From Glandiceps talaboti (Eukaryota > Hemichordata > Enteropneusta > Spengelidae), in NCBI RefSeq assembly GCF_964340395.1, contig NC_135560.1, forward strand, positions 17,721,098-17,785,097: a stretch of 64,000 bases of DNA. Reading direction: 5' to 3'. Below, piece by piece: positions 1 through 12,214 of the stretch. The translations under genes and the position numbers were made by a program. The first letter of the stretch is position 1, and the number at the start of each line of letters is the position of its first letter. The notes under the pieces were generated by a model. It did not search any database and had not been told where the DNA came from. It saw nothing but the letters and a program-made list of their open reading frames with translations.

Positions 1-6
1 TAAAAT

Positions 7-345
7 TGATGAGGCCATTTTTGGATAAATCTGTCAATTTGTCAGTATTAATGTGAGCACTAAAACACTCAAATTGTATATGTTCTATGTAATATCGTAC
101 CATCTGTGATTTGGTACATGGAAGAGTGGGTGGTAAAATATACACGTACAGAGGTTACACCAACTGTCACAACAAATACTGTTGAGGTCACTTGAGGACA
201 AATTTGACATTTCATCCGTATTAATTTGAGCACCGAAACACTGTAATGTTCTGTATACTATTTACACTGTGATTTGATAATAGGAAGACATTGAGGTGAG
301 ATATATAACAATGTACTGAGGTATAACATGAGGACATATTCTTGT
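7..345. repeat. Degenerate tandem repeat, two copies of about 175 bp
   Basis: The block around 'agtattaatgtgagcacta' near 46 recurs around 'cgtattaatttgagcaccg' near 218. Both are followed by similar 'aaacact', 'atgttct' and 'tgtgatttg' words and a 'ggaaga' word. The copies are diverged and carry small indels. Confidence 0.55.
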
Positions 346-1077
346 CACTGAGAGTTTAATTTGATTGAATTTGAGCATGGTCTTGTTGAAAAGGATGTAT
401 TAAAGCTTTTGTCTCCAAATGAAGTGGACAGAAGAAGATGCTTACTTCATTTACAAGATTCCTACATAGTAGAAACTCCATTGTGTTTTAAAATGATGTG
501 CAAGTTCACTTGTATGCGTATGAACAAAAAAATAAGTGATTTATAGCCTGGTTCTTTTATATCACAACAACCTGTGTCAACATCACTGGTTCTGTGATAT
601 GCAAAATATGTCAAAACATTTTAAATCGCAATTTTATTTTCCCCTATTTTTCATAAATCATGTTCAATATGTTAATACAAGTGAAGAATGATGGGACTAT
701 TATTATTATTATGATATGTATATACATGTTGAATGTTATATCAACCAATGATATATAGCCAAACATCAATGTCAGATATTGAACTAAGTATTGAGAAAGA
801 CAAAAGGTGAAAGGTCAACATTTCATAGAAAAGGTGGAAATTTAATCAATTAAACTAATTGCTTTTGTAAGTAATACATCAATTAATCTAAACAAACAAA
901 GTACACTTCCTGAGTGAATGTGATGGAGCAACTGAGACTATGTGTTGTGTTAAAATTAGTGTTGACAAATTGTTCTGTCATTCACACAGTGCCTCCAAAA
1001 TGCAAAATGTTGAAGGATTAGTGTTGTGTAGTTTGATCTTTAATTTTTTTGTCAACCATTAATATACTTTACGCCCA

Positions 1078-1265
1078 TTATTCAAAGATTTTGTGTAATG
1101 ATACAACCAGGGGGAAACATTGTGCTCGATTATGAATTTGAAATGTATGTTTTAGAAATTTGCTCTGTAGGGAATGTCATAATTATGGTGATACAACATT
1201 TGTAAAGTGTGGGGGAAGTATTTTTCTCAATTACTAGTTTCAAATGTATTTTGTTAGAAATTTGT
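1078..1265. repeat. Degenerate tandem repeat, two copies of about 110 bp
   Basis: Two successive copies share the order 'gatacaac', 'ggggga', 'tgaaatgtatgttttagaaatttg' (first copy) against 'caaatgtattttgttagaaa' (second copy). They are diverged and of no recognised family. Confidence 0.45.
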
Positions 1266-2723
1266 TCAACAGCACACTTGTTTTCCAGGAAGTTGATAAA
1301 AAAGGGAAAGTTGAACTAACAAGGATTTGTTGGACTTATACAGCGAGTACTTTTTCTCTGGTGAGTTACAGTGATGTATTTTCGTTTGACAGCTTGCAAG
1401 GCACAGGAGTCTTCAATCAAAGGAATATGTCAAAAAGTCAAACTTGGGAGATATGGAGTAACAAAGCAGCAGCTGATGTCAAAACTTTGGTCAGTGTCGT
1501 TGTAATGAGAGACCACATGAGTGTGTAGTCAATTATAGGTTATATAGAATGGTAAAGTGTGTGGTGTTTCTCATTAAGTAAAGCTTTTTAACAAGTTACT
1601 CACTTTAATTTGAAAATCTGTACAGCACACCTGAGGAAGACTCACAAAATGACACACTCTTCTAATATGCTTCCGTTTGTCTTGATTTGTTAACTTCGGT
1701 GCTTTTCATTCGAAATTGGATTTTGTTTTGGTTTAGTTTCTTGTATCTCTTTTCTTGTTCTTGAACTGATTATTTTTGACGGTTTGCATACTAAATGATC
1801 CTTCAACACTTCAAGGATTTCACCTTCATTTTCTGTGCCACTCTTTGTGAAAACACTTGAGATTTTCTAGGCATTTAGTTTTCTTCTCTGTCTAGACTCA
1901 TGGAGACATTGATTTTCATGAACACTCAGGATTCAGAGTAATTGATTATTCTTAAATGTTCTTCCCCTCAGGTTTTTCTTTTTTCTGAAAAGTGATTTTG
2001 CTATAAAACATCATTCATTGGTTGCTACCTATGCATTCAAAATACTCGATTGTGAAGTTGGTCATTTATGAAAAGACATTTAAAGTTTGGAGGAAAAATT
2101 GTAAATTGTAATCAAATCAGAAAAGCTTAACCAGGTGCAGTTATCTTTAATATAAAAAAAAATTGACATTTTGGCGAGAATTTGATGTTTATGGAAGATG
2201 CCTTCGACTATTGATCTTATCCGAGGGCATCTCCGTTATGAACTTTATTCTATCAATGTTTTCTATTTGTTTCCGTATGTTATTCAATATTACTTGTATG
2301 GAAGTGGATGGGTTGGCTTTTGGCTTCATAAAATTGAAATTTCCACTGTCAATAATATCAATTTGTAGTTTGAATAAAATGTTATGCCCCATAGATTTTG
2401 ATAGAAATATTTGATAACTAACATGTAGACCCATACTATTGGATATTGCTGACAGTTAACCCTCAATTCCATGTAAAGTAATGGTGGCCATGGCAGGATA
2501 AAGTTTTATTAAATAATGTTGTGGTGAATGAATATTGTCAGAGGTTAGATTATTTTAAATCCATGACTTTCTATGCATAAAATATATATAATGAGTGTTT
2601 CATTTCAAATAAATGAAAGATATAGTCTTATAATTTAGATGGCTTATGACATATTATCAAGATATACTTTGTGCAATTACCTGTAGAAAGTTCTCCTATT
2701 TTGTGTATTAAGACTAGAGTTAT

Positions 2724-2908
2724 ATGACAGAACCCCAAGACATGCCAGTGCAAGTGTGGCATACTTGGGGTACTTGCATGAGTGCTTGCAGTGTTCTGTG
2801 TGTAGCTCGTGAAAGTGCAGCAGAAAACACTGTAAGTGATAAGCACGAAGGCAAATACCCCTGCGTACCCACACTGGAACTCACATGGCATGGGGTTCAG
2901 TTATTGTT
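2724..2908. repeat. Foldback (inverted-repeat) element
   Basis: The left arm starts 'gaaccccaagacatgccagt' and runs through 'gtacttgcatgagtgcttgc' to 'agtgttctg'. The right arm, read on the minus strand, starts 'gaaccccatgccatgtgag' and runs to 'agtgttttctg'. The arms are about 80 bp and diverged, with almost no spacer, so the whole could fold into one hairpin. MITE-like, family unknown. Confidence 0.5.
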
Positions 2909-3142
2909 ACATATGTTTATCTGAAATGGGGAATTTCCATAAAAATCATAAAAATCTTACAGCGCAATCACATGATTTCTTGTGTAGCAAACTATCGTAT
3001 CCTCATTTCCATATCATTTGCATGCAGGTATGCAGTAATGTTTTCAGTAGTGCACTGCAGTGAAAATACCACTAGTATCCACGTGCACCATGCAAGTAAT
3101 CTTGTGTACATGGCAATACTGTGGAAACCAAGATGTCACTTT

Positions 3143-3568
3143 ACTAGATACAAACTAACACTACTGTTGTTCAATGTGGTAGATGTCACAAGTGGGTAGT
3201 TGTGGTACATCTATATATGGATATAATCACCCTGTAATCAACATTAGGGTAAACACAGGAAGTCCCCAAAAGTGTACAGTGCAAGGTGATGGAATTAGTC
3301 ATCAGAAATGCCCCCCTGGAAACTAAATCTATTGTTTTGACATGTTGATATGAGCTAGGAAATAGACATTAGTTTAATTTGTACTTACAGCAGGGGGGGC
3401 ATTTCTGATAACCTCAATTATCTTGTAGTGTATACTTTTGGGGACTTCCTGTGTTTACACTGTCTTGATTACAGGTTGATTATATCTACAAAACAAGGCA
3501 CCATGATTCAACCACTTGTGTATAAGCTATCGGCATCACATAACAATACTTTTAGTTTGTGTCTAGTT
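3143..3568. mobile_element. Long foldback MITE-like element
   Basis: Left arm (about 3143-3325) and right arm (about 3390-3568) are imperfect reverse complements. Landmarks are 'tagatacaaacta' against 'tagtttgtgtcta' at the outer ends, and 'gtaaacacaggaagtcccca' against 'tggggacttcctgtgtttac'. 'cagaaatgcccccct' pairs with 'gggggggcatttctg' near the loop. No ORF is present. A related half-element lies at about 17037-17205, so this is an interspersed family. Confidence 0.7.
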
Positions 3569-4959
3569 TAATCAAGGTTTTAATCAAGAGCTGTGTAAGG
3601 AAAAAAAGTAAGTATTATCACTCGAGCGAAAAACATGTAAACTCAGCTTGTGCCACTTTAATGTGTGGTGTAGCAAAATAACACAATGCACCTAATTTTT
3701 GCTGTTCTTAATCCTGAATAATGAATTCTGATAATTTTTTTTTATCTATTGTCATACTGGTAGTGTTAGCACTTTATAGTTAAAATCTAACTTATCACTT
3801 TCCATTTTACGATTGTCCCAAGTTATTAGTCATTATAGGTCCGTTTCTTTTCAGTTATTAGATTCAAATGCCATGTGTGACATTTGCATTTTAATGAAAT
3901 TACCATTGCCTTCATTTGAAATGAAAGAATATAATTTATGTTTCTCTGTTTACCATGATATTGGGAATTCATATTTGATTTGACTGTGTTAGGGTAATTA
4001 GTAATTGATGGCTGTCAAATTCAATTGTGACAAGGAATTAATATCTAATTATTCAACCATATGATGATAGTAATTGTCTTTGTCGCTTAATATAAAACTT
4101 CAGTCCCAGGGACTGTTTAACAGTGATAGATAATTCAATTTGGTGAATAATACTCATTTTTCAAGTCAATACATATGGTATTTTTTGATGTTTTCTACAT
4201 TTTTTATACCTGTAGGTGTGCTTTCAATAATCTAGTTACCTAACATTCTATTCTCTATGATCTCTATCTAACCTATAGTCAAACAGACAAATTCTATCAA
4301 AAATCTAAATCTCCTCCGAGGGAAGGGAACACAGAACATTCTAATTGCTTCTAGGACTGTTTTGCATTTACATGCACGGTGATAAATACTTGGATGATAT
4401 TAGTCTCCAATATTTTTCTTCATTCAGGCATTGCAGAATAATCCAAATGGACTATGAAAGGCCTTGAGAACGTCTTTGTGCTCACTGTATATGAACCCGC
4501 AAATCTATATTTGGAGTCTTACAAATTTGATGACAGTTTTTCAACTTTGCCATCAAAAAGTAGTCCTCCAACCATGTGGGCAGCATGCACATGTGTTCTA
4601 ATGAAGCTGAATAGATGATGAAGGGAGCCCTCTGGAGTTGATGACAGTTCATCTAAACCATCAGTTGTGTAACATTCTCAAATCATTAGGGACTTTATAT
4701 GTTTGATGCCTAACCTTAACTTAGTGGTGACACCCTGGCCTCATTACAAATGATGGTTATTAAATCTGGCTTATTTCAAGCAAGGGTTATTATTACTCCC
4801 GCAGGCTAAAAATTCATATGGCAAAGTCTCTAATGATATGTGACTTTTTTATATAACAGTATTTTTTGCTGAAGGCGGATATGATGTAGGTGGAATCCAA
4901 ATGTACTTGAGTGTCTTCAGGCATTTTTGTCACTTTTATTTCACTTTATCAACATTTAT

Positions 4960-5190
4960 GTACATGTAGGTATTCATGTGAAGTTTATAAGTTTGTACAC
5001 TGTATGTTAGCCCAGATTCTAATACCTTATTTATAAACATTTTTGTTGATATTCATGTGAAGTTTATAAGTTGCACCCCTTTCTTTAACCCAGATTATGA
5101 TGCCTAAGTAAAAATCTTCAAAATTTCTGACATTTTTAGTTTAATTTTAATACCGAGTTTTTTCCTATTATCAGAATTCTAATATTTGAG
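4960..5190. repeat. Short tandem duplication, unit about 80 bp
   Basis: 'tattcatgtgaagtttataa' occurs twice about 80 bp apart (near 4971 and 5050). Each copy is followed by a 'cccagatt' word and a 'taaaaatctt' type motif further on. The copies are diverged. Confidence 0.5.
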
Positions 5191-5479
5191 TAAAAATCTT
5201 ACAAAATTGTATAAGATAAATAAAAGAATATTAACAATATTCAAATTTATCGGATTTAGAACCTATATCTATGTTAACTTTTCAATTTTAAGCGTCTTAT
5301 AATAGTGCAGTACAGAGTACGAATTTGGAAAAAGTCTATGCACAAGATGTACTTTAATACTATTATCAAGTAATAGACAAAGCTATGTAATCATCTTCAG
5401 CAGCATTCATCCTTCCCTAAAAATGTAATTTGGCAAAAAAATTCATATGCCAAAGTCTCTAATGATATGATATGTGGAT

Positions 5480-6040
5480 TTATAACAAAAGAAATTTATT
5501 GCTAATGATTATTTTGTTGTTCGAACTGCACTTGATAGTTTTTTTGTATACTGCAGTGAAAATATTTAGTCAATTACAAAATTTTAACATAAATATAACT
5601 TGTCTCTTATAGCCTTGATTTGAACACAACTTTTAGTAAAAAATGTAATTTTGGTTGATAACAAGAAAGTTTTCTCTTTAATAGTGATGATTATTTTGTT
5701 TTTCAAACTATAATTCTTCTGTCAGTCTATTGCTTGAAAATATTTAGTCAATGCATATCAACAAAATGTTCCGAAAAATGCACAGTATATTGTCTTTATA
5801 GTCATCATTTAAATACATTTTTAGTAGAAATGTAATTTTGGTTCATAACAATTAAGATTTACTGTAAATGTTGTGTCGTTCAGACTCTGATATTTCTATC
5901 AGTACATTGAAGTTAAAATATTTAGGCAATACATTGCAAAAAGTTTCAGACAAATATTGTATCTCGTCTCAAATCATAATTTTAACACATTTTCTAATAA
6001 AAAAATGTCATTTGAGTTCATAACATGATAGATTTGCCCA
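5480..6040. repeat. Degenerate tandem repeat, three copies of about 180 bp
   Basis: Each copy begins near 'ataacaa' followed by 'ttattttgttgttc'-like text, then 'gaaaatatttagtcaat', then 'aatgtaattttggttcataa'. Copies start near 5482, 5658 and 5844, with a partial fourth start at about 6020. Confidence 0.6.
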
Positions 6041-8149
6041 AAGGAGCTTAAAGAGAAGACTTGTGAAAGCTGCATACAACTAACACACTTATCATATTAG
6101 TCATAGCAGAAGTATTTTCGATAATGCAGTCAAACAGAAAGTGACAGGTGATGTAAACTGAAAATGAAAATGTTGTGCTATATATTACCTGTTCCTATTT
6201 GATTTGATACGACATAGGTAATAGCTTTCTATTCAAAAATACTCATGCCCACCGATCAAGGTATTACTAGAATAGTCCCCAAGTGGAAATCAGTAATTGT
6301 GACATATATTTTGAACTGAAGTGCCCTCTAGAATACAAAAATTGCATGATTACATATTATGCAGTGTGACCCCTTGACTGCTTTATCATGGACAATGGAT
6401 GGGTAGCATTTACTCTACTGTTTTGCCGACTTGCCTGCCTTATTCCTCTTGCATCCATGATTTTTTGTACAGGCGTTCTATTCCAATATGCATGTGAGTA
6501 GTTGTATGGTTGTAGTACCCTTGTAACACAAAAAGGAAGTCTCTTAAATGTGTGATATCCTTTACTACATTCAGTCATAATTTTGTAATAATTTTGTATT
6601 GTATAGTCGGTCATGATTTTGGATAGGATCCTTGGTGTAATAGGGGCTAAAAACTTATGAAGTTGTTTGTTTATATTTTGGGTTAACTCGTAGGTTGACA
6701 TTTACCTTCAGAATTAATCACCTAATAATGCATGCTGGGATAACAATACTACATGTACAAATTATGTCTTTATAACAAATGACAAAATTTCCTTTACACA
6801 GACAATCTGAATGCAAGTTGTGTAATCACATGATATTATACATGTATGTATCATTAATTTTCAGCAGAAGTATATGTTTTTGCTAGTTTGGAAAAGTTAA
6901 AATCTTATGCCCGTTAATGGTGGATACATTTTGAAATTTCAATTATTTTTCAACGCAATTTTATCTGTGTCAAATGTTTATGAAGACTGTTCTGAAAATT
7001 TGCCACTCAACTCAGTGTCAAAGATAACATCAACATATTAAAGTTACACTTCATTGTAAGATTTATTCAAGGTATCAGTGAGGTTTTAGAAATGAAATGT
7101 TACATGGAAAACATTTTCATTATCATGTATTAAAAAATGTAGAAAAATTATGTTTCATTGGAAAATCCAGACTTCGAAGTATTATGAATTGAGACTAGTG
7201 GTCACCATGTATACACAAGCCTTAAATTTGAACCCTGATACATACATTACAGAAGAAGGGGTATGTACATTTGTAGTGAAACATCCTATGCTGTGTATTT
7301 GATAATACTGTGTCAACGATATATACCATTCTAAATATAGATGTGAATGCAAATTGACTGATCTCTGAAATTTGCTCACTAGTCACACACAGTACAGTGA
7401 CATGTTAAGGTTATAGACAACTTACCCAAGGGGCTTGGTTAACCTATTAGAATACTCTTGACTAATACATAAACATTCTGCAAGAAATATGTCCCTGGCG
7501 ATAACAACCTGATGCATCAAATCATGGTTAAAAATTTCACCAATAATGAAGTCTACTGTTTGCCCTCCCCATTTTTATGGAAAGAGGACCTTTGACCCCC
7601 CCCCCCCTTTTGACTGAGAACCTGCCAGACAATGTTACAGGGATTCTTAATGGTGTATTGAAATTACCTTCAAGTTGGTTTCTTTCAACATTGTCAACTC
7701 AAAAAATTCTGTTTTTATAATAAAAGTGTTTAGTCGAAGGCCTAAAGCTGATATTCAGATCTACTAGATCAATGATTGTCTTTGAATGATGTTTGCCCAG
7801 TTTTCTAAATATTTTGGTACGTTTGACATATTTGTAAAAATGTTCTTTACAATTTGACTGATAAATTAAACTCTTAATTAAATTTTGATAGATTTAAAAA
7901 AGAAGAAGAAAGAAAACGATTTGCTTATTACTGAAAATTTAATTATGTTGTCCCCAACGTTTGTAATATTATTTTTTTCTGGTTATCTGATAAAAATATA
8001 AAATAAGGTATACTGTATATATCATGTAAGATTGGAATGGTATTTGCATTATATACCTCCACATTCATTTGACACTTTGTAAGAACAAAATGTTTTGTAA
8101 TGTTTTTAAGAATTGAAGACGCATTGGCTGCCATCATCTGAGCAGTATA

Positions 8150-8650
8150 GGTACTTGGCAACTTGCTTGATAACTTAATATTAAAAATATATCGCTTTTC
8201 AAATAAGTTGTCTATTTTCTATATGAGTTTGAAATCAAAATTGTTGCCTCGCATCATCGTGATTGGCAACATGCCTGATACGTGCCAAAAAATGATTGCA
8301 TTTTGAAATGTCAATCGATTTGTCTGGTTTCTGTAATTTGGAAACAATATGGTTACTTGTAGGCCATCAAGATTGGTAAATATGCATTTTATTAACTAGA
8401 CATTATGAAAAATGATTGGTTTTTGAACCAATTTGTCTTTTTCATGTAATTTAAAAAAGATTGCCTGGATGAATCATTATTGGCAAATTATCTGATACCT
8501 CGACAAAAATATTATGTTTTTGAATTGATTTGTTTGTTTTCTGTATTTTTAAAACAAAACGGTTGCCCAGATGTAATCATTATTGCTAATTTGCATTATA
8601 AAAAAAAAGTATTTTGAATAGATTAGTCTGTTTTCAATAATTTAAAAGAG
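8150..8650. repeat. Degenerate tandem repeat, four or more copies of about 105 bp
   Basis: Successive units contain a 'gttgcc' or 'ggttac' start, an 'atcattattggcaaat'-like core, a Tn-rich stretch and 'gatttgtctgttttctgtaatt'-like ends. Units start near 8244, 8350, 8459 and 8561. Confidence 0.6.
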
Positions 8651-8884
8651 GAATGTCTGTCCTCGCCTTGTCTTCGTAGTCTGTGCCTTTGATAGTAAAT
8701 CCCGGTGAGAATGAACGAATGTCACAGCCTGTCATATTGCCGTGCTGCATAAATGAAGATGTAGTAGGCTGTTTTTCTACCCCTGGGAATTTCAACACGA
8801 TGAACATAGTGGCTATCAAATGATACAAGCATTGATAATTCCATTCTATCAATCCCACCTACTCCATCATTCATGGACTGGAAC

Positions 8885-9700
8885 AGTTTTTCTCTAACTG
8901 TCTGCTAGCTGTGATAGAAAAATGACACATTTTAAACCTGTTTTGTGTTATTTTGTAAAGCTTAGCTAAAATACCTTTCACTGTCTGCCAGGTGTTATAG
9001 GGAAATTATACATTTTAAACCCATTTTCACTTTTTTTTATAATGCATAATTAGAAAGTGTCTACTTTCTGCAAGCTTTGATAGGAAAATTACATAATTTA
9101 AATCCATTTTGCAGTATTTTATAATGTGTAGATAGAATGCTTTTTACTGTCTGGTAGCTGCAACAGGAAAAGTACACATTTTAAACCTGGTTTGTATTAT
9201 TTTATAATGTATAGCTAGAATGTAACTTTTCACTGTCTGTTCACTGCAATAGGAAAATGACATTTTAATCTCATTTTTTATTATTTAGTCTCCAATGGAT
9301 GAAACCATCCAGGCATCTCTTTGTCCATCCATCCATCTGTGTGTACATTATCACCTGTATCTCAGACATGCATAGGTCGATTTCAACCAAACTTGGGCAC
9401 AAATGTCAAATGCTATAGTCAGCATGTGCACATCATTTTGTGTCGTGACCTTCACAATAATGGCTGAATGGCAGCCATACATGTATGTGTTGCATCAATT
9501 CAAATTTGCCATTGACGTTGGAATACTGAATAGATTACCTCTGAGTGTCTACACCCATACTATCCATATTGAATCTTCTAATGAGACCTTTTGTGTTATT
9601 TTGTGTTGTGTGTTATTTTATCATGTTTACAAATGTAGCTAGGTGCCACAGAGGAAAAGTATATATTTTAAATCCATTTTGTGTTATTTTATTGCACATA
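8885..9700. repeat. About 85-bp tandem array interrupted by an insertion
   Basis: Five copies from 8885 to about 9287 share 'actgtctg', 'gcaataggaaaatgacac', 'attttaaacccattttg' and 'tattttataatgtatagcta'. A sixth copy resumes at about 9589-9700. The gap between them is a separate roughly 300-bp insertion, listed on its own. Confidence 0.6.
9287..9588. mobile_element. Probable small transposon insertion with GTCTC ends
   Basis: This stretch splits the 85-bp array. It begins 'agtctccaatggatgaaac' and ends so that the opposite strand reads 'ggtctcattagaagattc', giving short GTCTC-type inverted termini. It contains 'ccatccatccatctgtgtg' and 'gatttcaaccaaacttggg'. No coding capacity is visible. 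The boundaries come from the resumption of the array. Confidence 0.45.
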
Positions 9701-11574
9701 GCTATATAGCCAAAGTTTTCAAAATGACATATTGATGTTGCTTTTATATACCCAGTCTAGCAGTTGATTAGATATGTGCATCAGAGAAAGTTGGTAGCAA
9801 CTATTTTGTGTACATTGCGTGTACTTTCTCCCTAAAATCTACGGGAGCATTTGTCATGATCACGTCACAAAGTGATGTGATTCTAAACAATGCTATCTAT
9901 CATGCATGAACAAGACTGAGTGTTTGCAATTAAAAGCTCCCAGCTTTTCAAATGTACGTTGTGTATGTTGGTGAAAATTTTAGTACTCAACCATTGTGTG
10001 TACTTGGCTTGGTGTTGAACTATCTAAACCAAAATATAAAACTAGTTCTGGAGCCTAAATTTTGAGCAAGAGTCTGATACGTTTAATTCATAAATAAAAG
10101 AAGTACTTTCAGTATAAAGATATGTTAAGACCTATTTTCATCTTTTTCTGTCATCTCTGAAGAAAACTAACATTAACAAGTGTCTTTGACTACTGTATAG
10201 TATTATATGCAATGGATGAGTATTATTATAAATGAAAACAAATTTTTTTTTTGAAAAAAAATCATAATTTTTTTATAAGTATGAAATTTTGGCATAATGT
10301 AATTTTTGTATCATCAGTCTTATGATCCTCATTGTCAGTGGAATCTAAAACCCTATAGATCAAAGTAACATGTCATTACGCTCATATTCTCTGAACTGGA
10401 CAGCCGTAATTTCATACCTAATATGAAATATATTTATCTATATTTGTGAATGTCTTTTAAAGAAAGATCTTGCTATGTGTGATTTTGTACTCGGGAGGAA
10501 ATGCTGTAGGAAACAGGAAGTAGTTGTGTTTTTGTGTTTCTCTTGACAAAATTATTCATTTCCTGCTTATTTGTGAAATAAATGTTCGTCATTTGGAATA
10601 TGGTCTATTTTTAGGGGTTCTATTGATGGTTTTCCAGGTAACAATGTGGTGTTTAAATACACGGATTCACTTGTACACAGCTTCCTTTTAAACATTGAAT
10701 ATTTAAATTACTCATGTTGTTATTAGATGGGTTAAATGAAATGTCAATCTCTGTATAAACTAACATTCATTTTTTTCTAGTGATAACCACAGACAAGTAA
10801 GAAGACTTGATACTTGTCTGTGTGATAACGTACAGATTTTGGATAAATATACTAAGTGTACCAGTTTTCAGGAAATGGAAAACTTTCAATTTTTTTAGTT
10901 TATAATAGCAAAGTATGTGTGATTCCATTAGTTGAGTGGCTCAAGCAGAGTTTATAAACTTTCGTCTTCAAGTGAAAATACTTTCATAAAACCTTGATTA
11001 AACTAATCTAATTTAATATAATATTAATGTATGCCTTCCATAACATTATATTTGTCTTCTGGCATTGTTAAGCAGTTGATGACATTGTGGAGATTTTCTG
11101 TACATTTTCTGTCATCAGATCATTTATAAGTTATACCAAAATACCAAGTTTGAGTTTTAGTCAGTTGCAAGAGATGGTTTAGTATGCTTTATATTCGTGA
11201 GTACCTTTTATATATGCAGCAAAAATTATGCCCAAAAATGTTTTTCTCAGCTTGTGTCCCTTTAAAAGTAAATTGCCATGAGAATGTGTTCATCATTCTG
11301 TTTCAAAGAAAATTTGTAACTTTTACCCTTTTCTGTAGCTTAATATGGTTACTTTGAAATAACCAAGTACATAGAGAAATGTGTTATATCCTGACATTAT
11401 CCATGGTGGTCCCCTTGTCATTTTCTTAGTTTTAAATTTCAGGAAGACTAGACTATTCAGTTGCATGTGAAAGTTACCATGTTTTGAAAAACAATTCTGT
11501 TTCTCCTTTCATGATGCAAAGGAGTTGAAAGTCAAAAACTCAAAATATTTTGTCTCTCATTTTTGAAATTGTAG

Positions 11575-11692
11575 TGAGACAAACCGTCTGGATTCTGGAC
11601 TAATAGTAGAGCTGTGGACAAAGGGACTAATATGGGATACATTACTGGGTACAGCATGGCTTCCGTTGATGAACATTAAACGTTCCAATGAG
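11575..11692 (+). CDS. unc13: Unc13/Munc13 homologue, exon A: middle of the C2A domain (partial gene)
   Basis: This exon encodes 39 residues plus one base of a split codon. The peptide runs [20 protein letters not shown] and continues [19 protein letters not shown]. This matches the N-terminal C2A domain of Munc13-1/Unc13, where family members carry a closely similar run (NRLD.GL..E.W.KGLIWDT..GT.W.PL..I..SNE). The C2A domain does not bind calcium; it homodimerises and binds the RIM zinc finger at the active zone. The acceptor is 'tttttgaaattgtag' and the donor 'gag|gtgagt'. Entry phase is 2, exit phase 0. The 5' part of C2A is not in the window. Recognition is from remembered family sequence, but the match is long and ungapped. 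Confidence 0.93.
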
Positions 11693-12090
11693 GTGAGTGC
11701 TATTTCCCCTGTTTTTTTACCAATAGAACAATCCATCATTCATTCATTAGGATATTGGAGGCTGTTACAAATTTTGAGTTGCATGGGGAGATGATGATAG
11801 ACGATTTTAATACTCAGTACAGATTGATGTTTTATTCTTGGTTTGTAAAATTTTTAGGACTTTTAATGTGAATTGTATATTTACCTGGTCATTGAATATG
11901 CTAGATAAAATCATTCACACAAACTCTAGAGGGCAGTCTAACAACTTTGAGACGATATGATATGCCTCGTACAGTGCAGTCAATGAATAGAAATTTGACT
12001 GTTTTACAGCTCGCTCTTAAATTCATCAAAGGACAGCAGAGAACTCTATTCGTGAACCTGGCATGGCATAAATTTCTTTTGTTTTTATAG
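11693..12090 (+). other. Unc13 intron (398 bp, phase 0)
   Basis: A GT-AG intron from 'gtgagtgc' to 'tttgtttttatag'. No other feature is seen in it. Confidence 0.85.
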
Positions 12091-12214
12091 GAAGGAGACG
12101 GACAATGGTCTTCTTTGGACAGGGAGGTGGAGATGAAGAATGGAGAGGTCTGTGGAACTAAATTCCCAACTGGACATAGTGTACTTATTGATTCAAGGTT
12201 TGAACTCCCCTCTG
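12091..12214 (+). CDS. unc13: Unc13/Munc13 homologue, exon B: end of C2A
   Basis: The exon encodes [20 protein letters not shown], then [20 protein letters not shown] and S plus a split codon. Munc13-1 has the equivalent segment in the same order: EG-x-G-x-W-x-x-LD, then ICGTK-x-P-T, then a run of LLDTRFELP. That covers the last C2A strands and the exit into the helix after the domain. The acceptor follows a T-rich tract ending 'gtttttatag'. The donor is 'tctg|gtaagt'. Entry phase is 0 and exit phase 1, and the split codon joins the next exon to give GAT (Asp), as in the vertebrate LPLD. Confidence 0.94.

Larger units (their letters stand above)
1..11574. other. Intron or 5' region upstream of the first visible Unc13 exon
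   Basis: I find no convincing coding exon in this 11.5 kb. The exon at 11575 begins in phase 2 in the middle of C2A, so at least one coding exon of the same gene should lie upstream. I looked for the conserved C2A segment that precedes it (beta strands ending in a Trp-Glu-Gln-Asp-Phe-like run before a phase 2 donor) and did not see it here, so it is probably left of the window. The short ORFs in this stretch lack splice context or family resemblance. The region is filled by diverged tandem repeats and inverted-repeat elements, listed separately. Confidence 0.6.

Noticed and set aside
1244-1528. 94-codon + strand ORF as the missing upstream C2A exon
   Set aside because: It lacks the C2A strand pattern, and no phase 2 donor matching the exon at 11575 was found.
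6357-6701. 114-codon minus-strand ORF
   Set aside because: Length is close to chance for 64 kb, no recognisable motif, no neighbouring exon-like ORF or splice pattern.
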